The position numbers and the translations under genes were made by a program. Below the pieces are notes generated by a model that did not search any database, was not told the origin of the DNA, and worked only from the letters and a program-made list of their open reading frames with translations. Source: Candidatus Copromonas avistercoris (nom. illeg.) (GTDB taxonomy: Bacteria > Bacillota > Clostridia > Lachnospirales > Lachnospiraceae). Taken from it: DNA of 33,573 bases. Each line of letters begins with the position of its first letter. The stretch's first letter is position 1. Below are positions 1-7,715 of the stretch, piece by piece. The stretch lies in the NCBI GenBank assembly GCA_018713185.1, contig DVFQ01000006.1, forward strand, positions 1 to 33,573. The letters are read 5' to 3'.

Positions 1-1
1 G

Positions 2-526
2 GCGGATTGCTGTCTTGCGGAACAAGTGGTTGATTATTATAAAAGGAACAAGGAGTTCTTGGAAGCGTTTGAACCGGTACGGAGCGAGGAATTTTTTACA
101 CTGGAATACCAGCGAATGGAATTGATAAAGGAAATGGATGAGCGTGAGGAAAGGACTGCGTTTCGCTTTTATATTATGCCAATAGCGCAGCCTTCAAAAA
201 TTATTGGTGTAATTGGATTGACCAATGTGATATGGGGAGCGTTTTGCTCCGCTTTTTTGGGATATAAATTAGACAAAGATTATATCGCGAAGGGATATAT
301 GTCTGCCGCGGTAGAAATGATAACAAAATTCGCATTTGAGGAGCTTGGCTTACATCGTTTAGAAGCGAATGTGATGCCGAAAAATAAGGCATCGTTAAGG
401 GTCTTAGAAAAGAATCAATTTGTAAATGAAGGGATATCAAAATATTATCTAAATATCAATGGCGTTTGGGAAGATCACGTTCACATGGTAAAAATTAATT
501 ACGCTATGCATGAAAACCGCGTATAA
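2..526 (+). CDS. GNAT N-acetyltransferase, RimJ/RimL-like (5' partial)
   Basis: This protein probably transfers an acetyl group from acetyl-CoA to an amine, in the cytoplasm. It resembles the RimJ/RimL group that acetylates ribosomal protein N-termini, but the substrate cannot be read from sequence. The fold signature is clear: the segment GYMSAAVEMITKFAFEELGL followed by HRLEANVMPKNKASLRVLEK matches the acetyl-CoA binding motif A and the N-K-A-S-x-x-V-L-E-K motif of the family. A GTG at 26 could start the protein, but the frame stays open to the window edge and the residues before that GTG look like family sequence, so the real start is probably upstream of the window. The gene is visibly more AT-rich than everything to its right, which suggests recent acquisition. 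Confidence 0.85.
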   Translation, partial: ADCCLAEQVVDYYKRNKEFLEAFEPVRSEEFFTLEYQRMELIKEMDEREERTAFRFYIMPIAQPSKIIGVIGLTNVIWGAFCSAFLGYKLDKDYIAKGYMSAAVEMITKFAFEELGLHRLEANVMPKNKASLRVLEKNQFVNEGISKYYLNINGVWEDHVHMVKINYAMHENRV

Positions 527-627
527 ATGAAACTCGGTATTTGGCAGAAGCGTATGCGTTCGGAAAAGGAATCTATGGCGATGACGAAAACGGGGATTCT
601 GCCCTGGATCCTGACAAAATCGCTTGA
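511..627 (+). pseudogene. 3' remnant of an unrecognised gene
   Basis: In the frame ending at the TGA of 625-627, the last ~28 codons (from about 541) read LAEAYAFGKGIYGDDENGDS followed by ALDPDKIA and a stop. The acidic, well-mixed residues and host-like codon use look like a true protein C-terminus. There is no plausible start, because the frame closes at 511 inside the end of the AT-rich acetyltransferase. I do not recognise the family. The likely explanation is that the acetyltransferase segment replaced the front of a resident gene. It could also be chance open sequence. Confidence 0.3.
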
Positions 628-632
628 TTCAA

Positions 633-661
633 TAGACATCAAAAGGCTGGTATGGTATAAT
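633..661 (+). promoter_or_regulatory. Sigma-A-type promoter for the asp23-fakA-recG operon
   Basis: TAGACA at 633-638 is followed by 17 bp and TATAAT at 656-661. The bases TGG just before the -10 make it an extended -10 promoter. Transcription would begin near 668, giving a leader of about 168 nt before the Asp23-family start at 836. It lies just after the stop of the gene remnant. Confidence 0.65.
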
Positions 662-835
662 GACCGCGAGAGAGGGTACCGCTGTAAGGCGGGGCACGAT
701 TCGACCAGAAGAAAAAGCGGAAAGGAACCGCAGAGTATAAAAGCAGCAGGTCCCGGCAGAAGAAGGCGGGCGGTTATCCGTGTGCTTTGATAGGTGTGGG
801 ACGGCAGCGGAATCAAAAAGAAACGGAGGCAGAAT
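662..835 (+). other. Long untranslated leader of the asp23 operon
   Basis: Together with the promoter and gene remnant this fills the gap between the acetyltransferase and the Asp23-family gene. An open frame crosses 527-790, but it runs through the promoter, is rich in Arg and Lys, has no ribosome binding site and looks non-coding. The leader holds two short CCGC/GCGG complementary pairs: CCGC 679-682 with GCGG 689-692, and GCGG 717-720 with CCGC 728-731. These could re-pair with each other. I see no known riboswitch or T-box pattern. Confidence 0.35.
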
Positions 836-1192
836 ATGAAGGGTTGTATAAATAATAAGATGGGCCAGATCCAGATTGATACCGATGTCATCGCCCTGTA
901 CGCCGGAACGACGGCGGTGGAATGCTTCGGCATCGTGGGAATGGCCGCAGTCAGCGTAAAAGACGGACTCGTCAAGCTTTTAAAGCGGGACAGCTTAAAG
1001 CATGGCATTAATGTAACCATCAACGATAATGCGATCAGCATCGATTTTCATGTGATCGTATCTTATGGCGTCAGCATTTCAACAGTGGCGGATAACCTGA
1101 TCGAGAACGTCAAATATAAGGTTGAGGAATTTACGGGTATGCCGGTAGAAAAGATCAACATTTTTGTTGAAGGCGTCCGTGTGATAGATTAA
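836..1192 (+). CDS. Asp23/Gls24 family protein (YloU-like)
   Basis: This is a small (118 aa) cytoplasmic protein of the Asp23/Gls24 family. Members are linked to envelope stress and membrane-associated scaffolding, but their biochemical role is not settled. The sequence shows the typical pattern: an N-terminal segment ending GQIQIDTDVIALYAGTTAVE, a central alternating strand region (INVTINDNAISIDFHVIVSY), and the C-terminal helix and strand with VKYKVEEFTGM and INIFVEGVRV. The ATG at 836 is chosen over an in-frame GTG at 794 because GGAGG at 825-829 is well spaced for it. It sits 14 bp ahead of the DAK2-family gene, the standard YloU-YloV pairing of Firmicutes, so a shared role in fatty-acid or envelope metabolism is plausible. 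Confidence 0.9.
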   Translation: MKGCINNKMGQIQIDTDVIALYAGTTAVECFGIVGMAAVSVKDGLVKLLKRDSLKHGINVTINDNAISIDFHVIVSYGVSISTVADNLIENVKYKVEEFTGMPVEKINIFVEGVRVID

Positions 1193-1206
1193 GGAGGAAG
1201 TCACCA

Positions 1207-2976
1207 ATGGGAATCAAGTCGGTTGACGCCGGGATGTTAAAGGCCGCGGTTTTGGCCTCGGCAAAACGCCTGGAATCAAAAAAAGAATGGATCAATGAAT
1301 TAAATGTATTCCCGGTTCCGGATGGAGATACGGGAACCAATATGACAATGACGATCATGGCGGCGGCGAAAGAGGTGGCCGCCCTTGAAGAGCCGACGAT
1401 GGAAGAAATCTCCAAGGCTCTTTCTTCCGGCTCCCTTCGGGGCGCCCGGGGAAATTCCGGCGTTATTTTGTCGCAGCTGTTCCGCGGCTTTACGAAAGAG
1501 ATCAAGCCGGTTGATGTGATCACGGTAATGACATTGGCAAACGCCTTTATGCGGGCGACGGAAACGGCCTATAAGGCGGTTATGAAGCCCAAAGAGGGAA
1601 CCATTCTTACTGTTGCCAAGGGAATGGCAGATAAAGCGGCGGAGCTTGCAACGCAGACGGACGATATCGAAGAGTTCCTCCGTCAGATCATTGCCTGCGG
1701 CGACGAGGTGCTGAGCCAGACTCCGGAGATGCTTCCTGTTTTGAAGCAGGCGGGCGTCGTGGATTCGGGCGGACAGGGACTGATGGAGGTTATGAAGGGC
1801 GGCCTGGACGGACTGTTGGACCGGGGAATCCCCTTCGACGCCGAGGTTTCTGCCGGAAAGCCCCAGGAGTTCCAGGGGGCGGCGGCTGGAAGGTCAGATC
1901 TGGAGACCTCCGATATCCGCTACGGATACTGCACGGAATTTATTATCAATGTAGAGAAAAAATATGATATGGATGAGGAGATGAAGTTTAAAAGCTTCTT
2001 AGAGTCCATCGGTGATTCGATCGTCGTCGTTTCGGACGATGACGTCGTAAAGGTCCATGTTCATACAGACCATCCCGGTCAGGCAATCGAGAAGGCGCTG
2101 ACCTATGGATCTCTTTCCAGGCTTAAGATCGATAATATGCGGGAAGAGCATCATGAACGCCTGATCCAGAATGCTCCGGGCTCCGGGAAGGAAGGAAAAG
2201 CGGCGAAGGAGGAAGCGAAGGCAGAAGGAGGAAAGACGGAAGGGGCAAATACGGAGGGAACAAAGGCCGAAGAACCGTCCGAGGCACTGTCCGCAGGCGC
2301 GGATCCGAAAGAGCGCAAGCCCTACGGCTTTATCGCCGTTTCTATAGGCGACGGCCTTGCGGATATTTTCAAGGGGATCGGAGCCGATTATCTGATCGAG
2401 GGCGGCCAGACCATGAATCCCAGCACCGAGGATCTCTTGAACGCCATCGAACAGGTCAACGCGGATGTGATCTACATTCTTCCGAACAATAAGAATATTA
2501 TCCTGGCCGCGGAACAGGCAAAGAGCCTGACCGAGGATAAAAAGGTTTATGTGGTTCCATCCAAGACGGTTCCCCAGGGAATCGCGGCATTGATCAATTT
2601 CCTTCCGGATCTGTCCCCGGAGGAAAATATGGAAAATATGATCGGTGAGATGGAGCGGATCCAGACTGGCCAGGTTACGTATGCGGTCAGAAATACTTCC
2701 ATCGACGGGCATGAGATCCATGAAGGGGATATCATGGGAATCGGGGACTCCGGGATCCTTGCGGTTGGAAGCGAGATTGAGGAAACGACTCTGGAAATGC
2801 TGAAGAAAATGATGCAGGAGGAGAGCGAGCTGATCAGTATTTACTATGGTCAGGATGTGACGGAGGAAGATGCGTCCCGCTTAAGGGATAAGATCGAAGA
2901 GTTGTATCCCGACTGTGAAACGGAATTAAACTGCGGCGGTCAGCCGATCTATTATTATCTTATGTCTGTGGAATAG
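1207..2976 (+). CDS. fakA: DAK2/DegV-type fatty acid kinase-like protein (FakA/YloV)
   Basis: Related proteins phosphorylate fatty acids held by a FakB (DegV) partner, feeding exogenous fatty acids into phospholipid synthesis in the cytoplasm. The 589-aa protein has an N-terminal DhaL/DAK2 kinase domain (about residues 1-205). Its Mg-ATP aspartate motif is NVFPVPDGDTGTNMTMTI and its glycine-rich loop is SGSLRGARGNSGVILSQLF. A middle domain follows (about 235-320, with SDDDVVKVHVHTDHPG), and then a DegV-like C-terminal domain (about 375-589). Between the last two lies a linker of about 50 residues rich in Lys, Glu, Ala, Gly and Thr (about 323-373), which family members often lack. The start follows AGGAGG at 1193-1198. 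No fakB gene lies nearby, so the kinase assignment rests on homology alone. Confidence 0.9.
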   Translation: MGIKSVDAGMLKAAVLASAKRLESKKEWINELNVFPVPDGDTGTNMTMTIMAAAKEVAALEEPTMEEISKALSSGSLRGARGNSGVILSQLFRGFTKEIKPVDVITVMTLANAFMRATETAYKAVMKPKEGTILTVAKGMADKAAELATQTDDIEEFLRQIIACGDEVLSQTPEMLPVLKQAGVVDSGGQGLMEVMKGGLDGLLDRGIPFDAEVSAGKPQEFQGAAAGRSDLETSDIRYGYCTEFIINVEKKYDMDEEMKFKSFLESIGDSIVVVSDDDVVKVHVHTDHPGQAIEKALTYGSLSRLKIDNMREEHHERLIQNAPGSGKEGKAAKEEAKAEGGKTEGANTEGTKAEEPSEALSAGADPKERKPYGFIAVSIGDGLADIFKGIGADYLIEGGQTMNPSTEDLLNAIEQVNADVIYILPNNKNIILAAEQAKSLTEDKKVYVVPSKTVPQGIAALINFLPDLSPEENMENMIGEMERIQTGQVTYAVRNTSIDGHEIHEGDIMGIGDSGILAVGSEIEETTLEMLKKMMQEESELISIYYGQDVTEEDASRLRDKIEELYPDCETELNCGGQPIYYYLMSVE

Positions 2977-2988
2977 GCGGAATGCTTT

Positions 2989-5094
2989 ATGATGGAAACA
3001 GGCAGCTGTAAGGCGCAGAGGGAAACCGGCTGTACGGCCAGAACTGGCAGTCAGCCGGTCAGCCGTTTAAAAGGAATCGGAGAAAAGACAGAAAAGCTTT
3101 TTGAAAAAGTCGGCGTATGTTCCCTGGAGGATCTGCTTCACTATTATCCTAGGGATTACGACCGGTTTGAACAGCCGCAGCCCATCGGAGCCTTGAAAGA
3201 GGATCAGATCGGAGCGGTGGACGGATATTTGACGGCCGGAGCGTCCGGAAGATATGTGAACGGACTGCCGATCGTGACGGCGGGAATTTCGGATATGACG
3301 GGAAAGCTGCGGCTTGTCTGGTATCATATGCCCTATCTTAAAAATACGCTGAAGCCGGGCAGCCATTATATTTTCCGGGGGAAGGTTGTCAGGAAGAAAA
3401 ACGGTCTGACCATGGAGCAGCCCCAGATGTTTTCGCCGGAAGCCTATTTGGGGATGCAGTCCAGAATGCAGCCGGTGTATGGACAGACGAAGGGACTGGG
3501 AAATAAGACCATCACATCTGCCGTGGAACAGGCGCTTGCTCTCAGACGGCTGGAAAAGGATTATCTTCCCAGCCGCTTAAGGATTGCCAACGAGCTGGCG
3601 GAATATAATTTCGCGATCGAGCACATTCATTTTCCTCTGGATGAGACGGATCTGCGGTTTGCCCGAAAACGGCTGGTTTACGACGAATTTCTTTTTTTCA
3701 TTCTGGCGGTCCGGAGCCTTAAGGAAAAACGCCAGGATGTAAAAAGCGAATATATCATGGAGCGGGAGGAAGAATGCCGCCGTCTGTTTGACGCGCTTCC
3801 TTACCGTCTGACGGACGCCCAGCTGCGCACATTCCAGGAAATCAAAGCGGACTTAAAGAGCGGACGGGTCATGAACCGGCTGATCCAGGGGGATGTTGGT
3901 TCCGGAAAAACGATCATCGCGGTGCTGGCGCTGCTTCTGGCCGCGGAAAACGGCTATCAGGGGGCGCTGATGGCGCCCACGGAGGTGCTGGCAAGACAGC
4001 ATTATGAATCGGTGACGTCCCTCTTTGAAACCTATGGGATCGATCGGAGGGCCGTTCTGGTAACGGGCTCCATGACGGCGAAGGAGAAACGGCTGGCCTA
4101 TGAGGAAATCGCTTCCCACCGCGCGGATCTGATCATCGGCACCCACGCCCTGATCCAGGAAAAGGTGGTTTACGACCGGCTGGCGCTGGTGGTGACGGAC
4201 GAGCAGCACCGGTTTGGGGTGGCTCAGAGGGAATCATTGGGAAATAAGGGACAAGCGCCTCATATCATGGTCATGAGCGCGACGCCGATCCCCAGGACGT
4301 TGGCGATCATCCTGTATGGAGATCTTGATATTTCCGTTATCGACCAGCTGCCCAAGAACCGGCTTCCGGTGAAAAACTGCGTAGTGGATAAGGGCTATCG
4401 GAAACGGGCATGGAATTTTATTAACGGAGAGGTAAAAAAGGGTCACCAGGCTTACGTGATCTGCCCGATGGTGGAAGAAAGCGAAATGCTTGAGGCGGAA
4501 AACGTGCTGGATTATACAAAGCTTCTGAAAGAGAACCTTCCCGGGCTGCGGATCGAATTTCTCCACGGCCGGATGAAGCCCAAGGAAAAGAACAAGATCA
4601 TGGAAGCGTTTGCGGCGGGAACGATCGACGTTTTGGTTTCCACGACGGTGGTGGAGGTCGGGGTAAACGTGCCCAACGCCACGGTGATGATGATTGAGAA
4701 CGCGGAGCGCTTCGGCCTCGCGCAGCTCCATCAGCTGAGGGGGCGGGTCGGCCGCGGCAAGGCGCAGTCCTACTGCATTATGGTGGACGCGTCCGGAGAT
4801 CCGGAAAAGAACGAGCGGCTTCAAGTATTAAACCAGTCCAACGACGGCTTTTTTATCGCCTCGGAGGATTTAAGGCTCCGCGGGCCGGGAGATATCTTTG
4901 GGCTTAGGCAGAGCGGGGAACAGGAGTTTAAGCTGGCGGATATTTTTACAGACGCCGGGCTTTTAAAGCAGGTGTCGGAGGACGCGGACCGGCTGCTGTC
5001 GGAAGATCCGGAACTGGAACAGGAAGAAAACCGGGAGTTAAAGAAGCGGCTGGAGGAATATCTGAAAACAAGTTATGAAAAACTAAGTTTATAA
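2989..5094 (+). CDS. recG: ATP-dependent DNA helicase RecG
   Basis: RecG remodels stalled replication forks and branch-migrates Holliday junctions. The 701-aa sequence carries the N-terminal wedge/OB domain. The helicase core has Walker A GDVGSGKT (near residue 301), the RecG-type Walker B variant DEQH in VVTDEQHRFGV, motif III SATPIP, and motifs V and VI ending in QLHQLRGRVGRG. A C-terminal TRG-like region with LRLRGPGDIFGLRQSGEQEF completes the protein. The first ~22 residues are polar and look like a poorly conserved extension, and the ribosome binding site is weak, so the exact start is uncertain (ATG 2989, ATG 2992 or further in). It follows fakA by 12 bp and is probably co-transcribed with it. 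Length is slightly above the usual ~680 aa. Confidence 0.96.
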   Translation: MMETGSCKAQRETGCTARTGSQPVSRLKGIGEKTEKLFEKVGVCSLEDLLHYYPRDYDRFEQPQPIGALKEDQIGAVDGYLTAGASGRYVNGLPIVTAGISDMTGKLRLVWYHMPYLKNTLKPGSHYIFRGKVVRKKNGLTMEQPQMFSPEAYLGMQSRMQPVYGQTKGLGNKTITSAVEQALALRRLEKDYLPSRLRIANELAEYNFAIEHIHFPLDETDLRFARKRLVYDEFLFFILAVRSLKEKRQDVKSEYIMEREEECRRLFDALPYRLTDAQLRTFQEIKADLKSGRVMNRLIQGDVGSGKTIIAVLALLLAAENGYQGALMAPTEVLARQHYESVTSLFETYGIDRRAVLVTGSMTAKEKRLAYEEIASHRADLIIGTHALIQEKVVYDRLALVVTDEQHRFGVAQRESLGNKGQAPHIMVMSATPIPRTLAIILYGDLDISVIDQLPKNRLPVKNCVVDKGYRKRAWNFINGEVKKGHQAYVICPMVEESEMLEAENVLDYTKLLKENLPGLRIEFLHGRMKPKEKNKIMEAFAAGTIDVLVSTTVVEVGVNVPNATVMMIENAERFGLAQLHQLRGRVGRGKAQSYCIMVDASGDPEKNERLQVLNQSNDGFFIASEDLRLRGPGDIFGLRQSGEQEFKLADIFTDAGLLKQVSEDADRLLSEDPELEQEENRELKKRLEEYLKTSYEKLSL

Positions 5095-5108
5095 ATGGGG
5101 GTATTGTG

Positions 5109-6164
5109 ATGGATCGGGTAAAGAATGAAAACTTAAAACCGTATGTGGATTACATTGTCGAGCAGGCGAAGGCGCTCTTGGCGATCGACAGCCCTTCCGG
5201 CTATGGAAAGGACGTCAGCGCCTATCTTTTAAAGGAGTTGGACCGTCTCGGGTTCCGGGGATGGAAGACGCGGAAAGGGAGCGTGATGGCTGATCTTGGC
5301 GGAAAGGCGAAGGAGGACGCGGTCCTTCTGGAGGCTCACTGCGACACGCTGGGCGCCATGGTGCATGAGATCAAGTCCAACGGCCATCTGAAGCTTACCA
5401 ATATCGGCGGAATGCAGGCCAATAACGCGGAGACGGAGAATGTCCGGATCATTACGAAAAGCGGAAAGATTTATGAGGGAACCTGCCAGCTGACCAATCC
5501 TTCCGTCCATGTCAACGGAGATTACAAAACGACGCCGAGAACCTGGGACAGCGTGGAGGTGATCGTTGATGAGGATATCAATTCCCGCGAGGAGGCGAAA
5601 GCCCTGGGGATCATGGCAGGCGATTACGTATGCTTTGAGCCCAGGACAAGGGTGACGGAATCTGGCTATATTAAGAGCCGTTTCCTGGATGATAAGCTGT
5701 CGTCGGCGATCCTTTTGGGATTTGCAAAATATCTGAAGGAAGAGAATATCACGCCGGACCGGCAGATCTATCTGCATTTTACGATTTACGAGGAAGTCGG
5801 CCACGGCGGTTCGGCTCCGGTTCCGGAAGGGGTAACGGAAGCCTGGTCCGTGGATATGGGCTGCGTTGGTGAAGGACTTACCTGCACGGAACGTCAGGTA
5901 TCCATCTGCGCGAAAGATAAAGGCGGCCCCTACAATTACGATATCGTATCCAAATTAGTAGCGCTGGCGGAAGAAAACGGCATTGATTACGCGGTGGATA
6001 TCTATCCATTCTACGGATCAGATGTAGAAGCAACCTTAAAAGCCGGTTATGACATCCGCCACGCCCTCATCGGTCCTGGCGTCTTCGCCTCCCACGGCTA
6101 CGAACGCAGCCACAAAGACGGCGTCCTCAACACCCTCCGTCTGATTATGGCATATATGCTGTGA
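5109..6164 (+). CDS. M42 family metallopeptidase (glutamyl aminopeptidase/TET-like)
   Basis: M42 enzymes are cytoplasmic di-zinc aminopeptidases, usually assembled into large tetrahedral particles that trim peptides. The metal ligands are visible: His77 and Asp79 in EAHCDT, an Asp in RFLDDKLS (194/195), the catalytic and ligand pair Glu228-Glu229 in IYEEVGHGG, Asp249 in VDMG and His329 in SHGYERSHKDG. Length (351 aa) is normal. I chose ATG 5109 over the adjacent GTG 5106 because GGGGG at 5096-5101 is better spaced for it. It follows recG by 14 bp and is probably the last gene of that operon. Some family members were first described as endoglucanases, but the motifs here are those of peptidases. 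Confidence 0.92.
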   Translation: MDRVKNENLKPYVDYIVEQAKALLAIDSPSGYGKDVSAYLLKELDRLGFRGWKTRKGSVMADLGGKAKEDAVLLEAHCDTLGAMVHEIKSNGHLKLTNIGGMQANNAETENVRIITKSGKIYEGTCQLTNPSVHVNGDYKTTPRTWDSVEVIVDEDINSREEAKALGIMAGDYVCFEPRTRVTESGYIKSRFLDDKLSSAILLGFAKYLKEENITPDRQIYLHFTIYEEVGHGGSAPVPEGVTEAWSVDMGCVGEGLTCTERQVSICAKDKGGPYNYDIVSKLVALAEENGIDYAVDIYPFYGSDVEATLKAGYDIRHALIGPGVFASHGYERSHKDGVLNTLRLIMAYML

Positions 6165-6168
6165 AAGC

Positions 6169-6229
6169 GCTGACCGGCAGTTGGGAACTGCGTATGCTTG
6201 CATACAGCGGTTCCCAAATATCGGTCAGC
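6169..6229. repeat. Large three-part inverted repeat after the M42 gene
   Basis: Three nested complementary pairs share one axis: GCTGACCG 6169-6176 with CGGTCAGC 6222-6229, TTGGGAAC 6181-6188 with GTTCCCAA 6210-6217, and GTATGC 6192-6197 with GCATAC 6200-6205. It starts 4 bases after the peptidase stop. There is no T-run after it, so it is not a standard intrinsic terminator. It could stabilise the mRNA 3' end or be a boundary of the repeat array that begins at 6231. Confidence 0.8.
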
Positions 6230-6230
6230 C

Positions 6231-6559
6231 AAGGGAGCATGAGCAAGAAGGACGACAGTCCGGATTGCGAATGCTGCCGGCGATTGCGGGAGCGACGAAG
6301 ACGCGGAGCAATCGGCTTTCACAGCACAAGGTTGTGGCCGGATTCGGACATTTGCCGGGTAAGGGAGCATGAGCAAGGAGGACGATAGTCCGGATTGCGA
6401 ATGCTGCCGGCGATTGCGGGAGCGTCGAAGACGCGGAGCAATCGACTTTCACAGCACAAGGTTGTGGCCGGTTCGGACATTTGCCGGGCAAGGGAGCATG
6501 AGCAAGAAGGACGATAGTCCGGATTGCGAATGCTGCCGGCGATTGCGGGAGCGACGAAG
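6231..6559. repeat. Tandem ~130-bp structured repeat, about 2.5 copies
   Basis: Copies begin at 6231, 6361 and 6490, each with AAGGGAGCATGAGCAAG. They span 130, 129 and 70 bp; the last diverges after 6559. Each full copy can form several short hairpins. In copy 2 these are GGAC-GATA-GTCC 6380-6391, CGATTGC/GCAATCG enclosing GCGTC-GAA-GACGC 6411-6444, CACAAG/GTTGTG 6455-6466 and CCGG/CCGG 6468-6487. The copies differ at few bases, often in loops (GATA versus GACA). Each copy also encodes an Arg- and Cys-rich frame in one direction and an open frame in the other, but neither has a good ribosome binding site, so I treat the region as non-coding. It fills most of the 426-bp gene-free gap 6165-6590. 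Confidence 0.9.
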
Positions 6560-6590
6560 GCGCAAATCGATTCGCAAGGAGGGAATTGCA

Positions 6591-7091
6591 ATGGTTAAAC
6601 CGGAAGGAAATAAACGGATTTCCAAGATTGACGCATATTTAAACTGCGCGGAGAATTTCGCCTATCGGAGCACCTGTTTAAAGCGGAAATACGGAGCGGT
6701 TTTGGTAAAAGACGACGCTGTGATCTCCACCGGCTATAACGGTTCCCCCAGAGGATTTGAAAACTGCTGCGATTTAGGCGTATGCCCGCGTATGAAACGG
6801 AATCTTCATCAGGGAGAGGGCTATGGAATTTGCCGGGCCATTCATGCAGAGGCAAACGCCCTATTAAACTGTTCCAGGGAGCAGACGCTGGGGGCGGATC
6901 TGTATCTTACGGGAATCAATCCGGGAGACTGCTCCATCCACCAGGCAAAGCCATGTCCGCTCTGCGCCAGAATGATCATCCAGGCTGGAATCCGCAATGT
7001 TTATTTGCGGCAGGGAGAGGGGCCGGATAATTATATGGTGGTAGCGGCAAAGGATCTGACATGGTACCTGGAGGACGAAGCGGAATCATAG
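6591..7091 (+). CDS. dCMP deaminase family protein (ComEB-like)
   Basis: This zinc enzyme probably deaminates dCMP to dUMP, supplying the precursor for dTMP synthesis in the cytoplasm. The deaminase signature is complete: His85 and catalytic Glu87 in HAEAN, and zinc ligands Cys122 and Cys125 in PCPLC. The extra Cys-rich segment GFENCCDLGVCPRM (about residues 50-63) is typical of dCMP deaminases rather than cytidine deaminases. The ATG at 6591 is set by AAGGAGG at 6577-6583. The same frame stays open upstream through the repeat array to 6369, which could mislead gene callers into a 74-residue extension. It is the first gene after the repeat, so any promoter must lie in or near the repeat. ComEB-type deaminases sit in competence operons elsewhere, but no competence gene is present here. 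Confidence 0.9.
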   Translation: MVKPEGNKRISKIDAYLNCAENFAYRSTCLKRKYGAVLVKDDAVISTGYNGSPRGFENCCDLGVCPRMKRNLHQGEGYGICRAIHAEANALLNCSREQTLGADLYLTGINPGDCSIHQAKPCPLCARMIIQAGIRNVYLRQGEGPDNYMVVAAKDLTWYLEDEAES

Positions 7092-7134
7092 ATAATAGAA
7101 AATATCGAATTTCACCATAAAAAGGATGAAATCA

Positions 7135-7701
7135 ATGAGGATTAGAAAAATCAAATTATCGGAGCTGGACCGCTCCCTATTTTCCGATTTTCGCCGCCGC
7201 CAGGCGGTAACGGACTGTTACCGGAGAGAGGGCGGACAGCTTGTGATCCGCAGCGCGCCGTTTATCGACGATTGGTCGGAAGAGGATTATTTGTTTTTAG
7301 TCCAATGCCTAAGGAGAACGATTGAAACAGGCGGCGTTGTGCTGGGAGCGTTTGAGGCAATTTTTAAGGAGCCGGGGTCTGGAAACAGCGGGAAAAAGGA
7401 AGTTTTAAAAGGCTTTGCGTCCGTGGAGGCGGCGCCTTTGGGAAGCCGCGGCCAATACCGGGATCTGACTTGTCTTCATGTGTCGGAGGAGCTTCGGGGG
7501 AACGGGATCGGACGGGAGCTGTTTTCTCTGGCCTGTATGGAAGCGAAAAGGCTTGGCGGAGAAAAGCTTTATATATCCGGTCATTCCGCTGTGGAAACGC
7601 AAAGATTTTACCAGAGTATGGGCTGTAAGGAGGCTCTGGAGCCTATGGAGGAGCATGTAAAGCGGGAGCCTTATGACGTTCAGCTGGAAAAAACGCTTTA
7701 G
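7135..7701 (+). CDS. GNAT family N-acetyltransferase
   Basis: This is a predicted 188-aa acetyl-CoA-dependent acetyltransferase of unknown substrate. Motif A is recognisable in LHVSEELRGNGIGRELF, with R-G-N-G-I-G as the pyrophosphate-binding loop, followed by a C-terminal strand and helix (KLYISGHSAVETQRFYQSMG) typical of the fold. ATG 7135 is preferred over ATG 7126 because the nearby purine run (AAAAAGGA, ending about 7125) overlaps the earlier start. It lies 43 bp after the deaminase and 14 bp before topoisomerase III, so it is probably co-transcribed with both. The neighbours do not reveal its target. Confidence 0.82.
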   Translation: MRIRKIKLSELDRSLFSDFRRRQAVTDCYRREGGQLVIRSAPFIDDWSEEDYLFLVQCLRRTIETGGVVLGAFEAIFKEPGSGNSGKKEVLKGFASVEAAPLGSRGQYRDLTCLHVSEELRGNGIGRELFSLACMEAKRLGGEKLYISGHSAVETQRFYQSMGCKEALEPMEEHVKREPYDVQLEKTL

Positions 7702-7715
7702 GAGGAACGGGATTT

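Noticed and set aside
527..790. 87-codon open frame after the acetyltransferase
   Set aside because: It crosses a strong promoter, has no ribosome binding site, is rich in Arg and Lys, and overlaps a better-looking gene tail in another frame.
1999..2721. Long - strand open frame opposite fakA, and similar ones opposite recG, the peptidase, parC and ffh
   Set aside because: They lie wholly inside well-supported + strand genes and read as low-quality His-, Arg- and Leu-rich shadows typical of GC-rich coding DNA.
6161..6591. Cys- and Arg-rich peptides encoded on both strands of the 130-bp repeat
   Set aside because: No suitable ribosome binding sites, and open frames on both strands follow from the repeat itself. 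Treated as non-coding.
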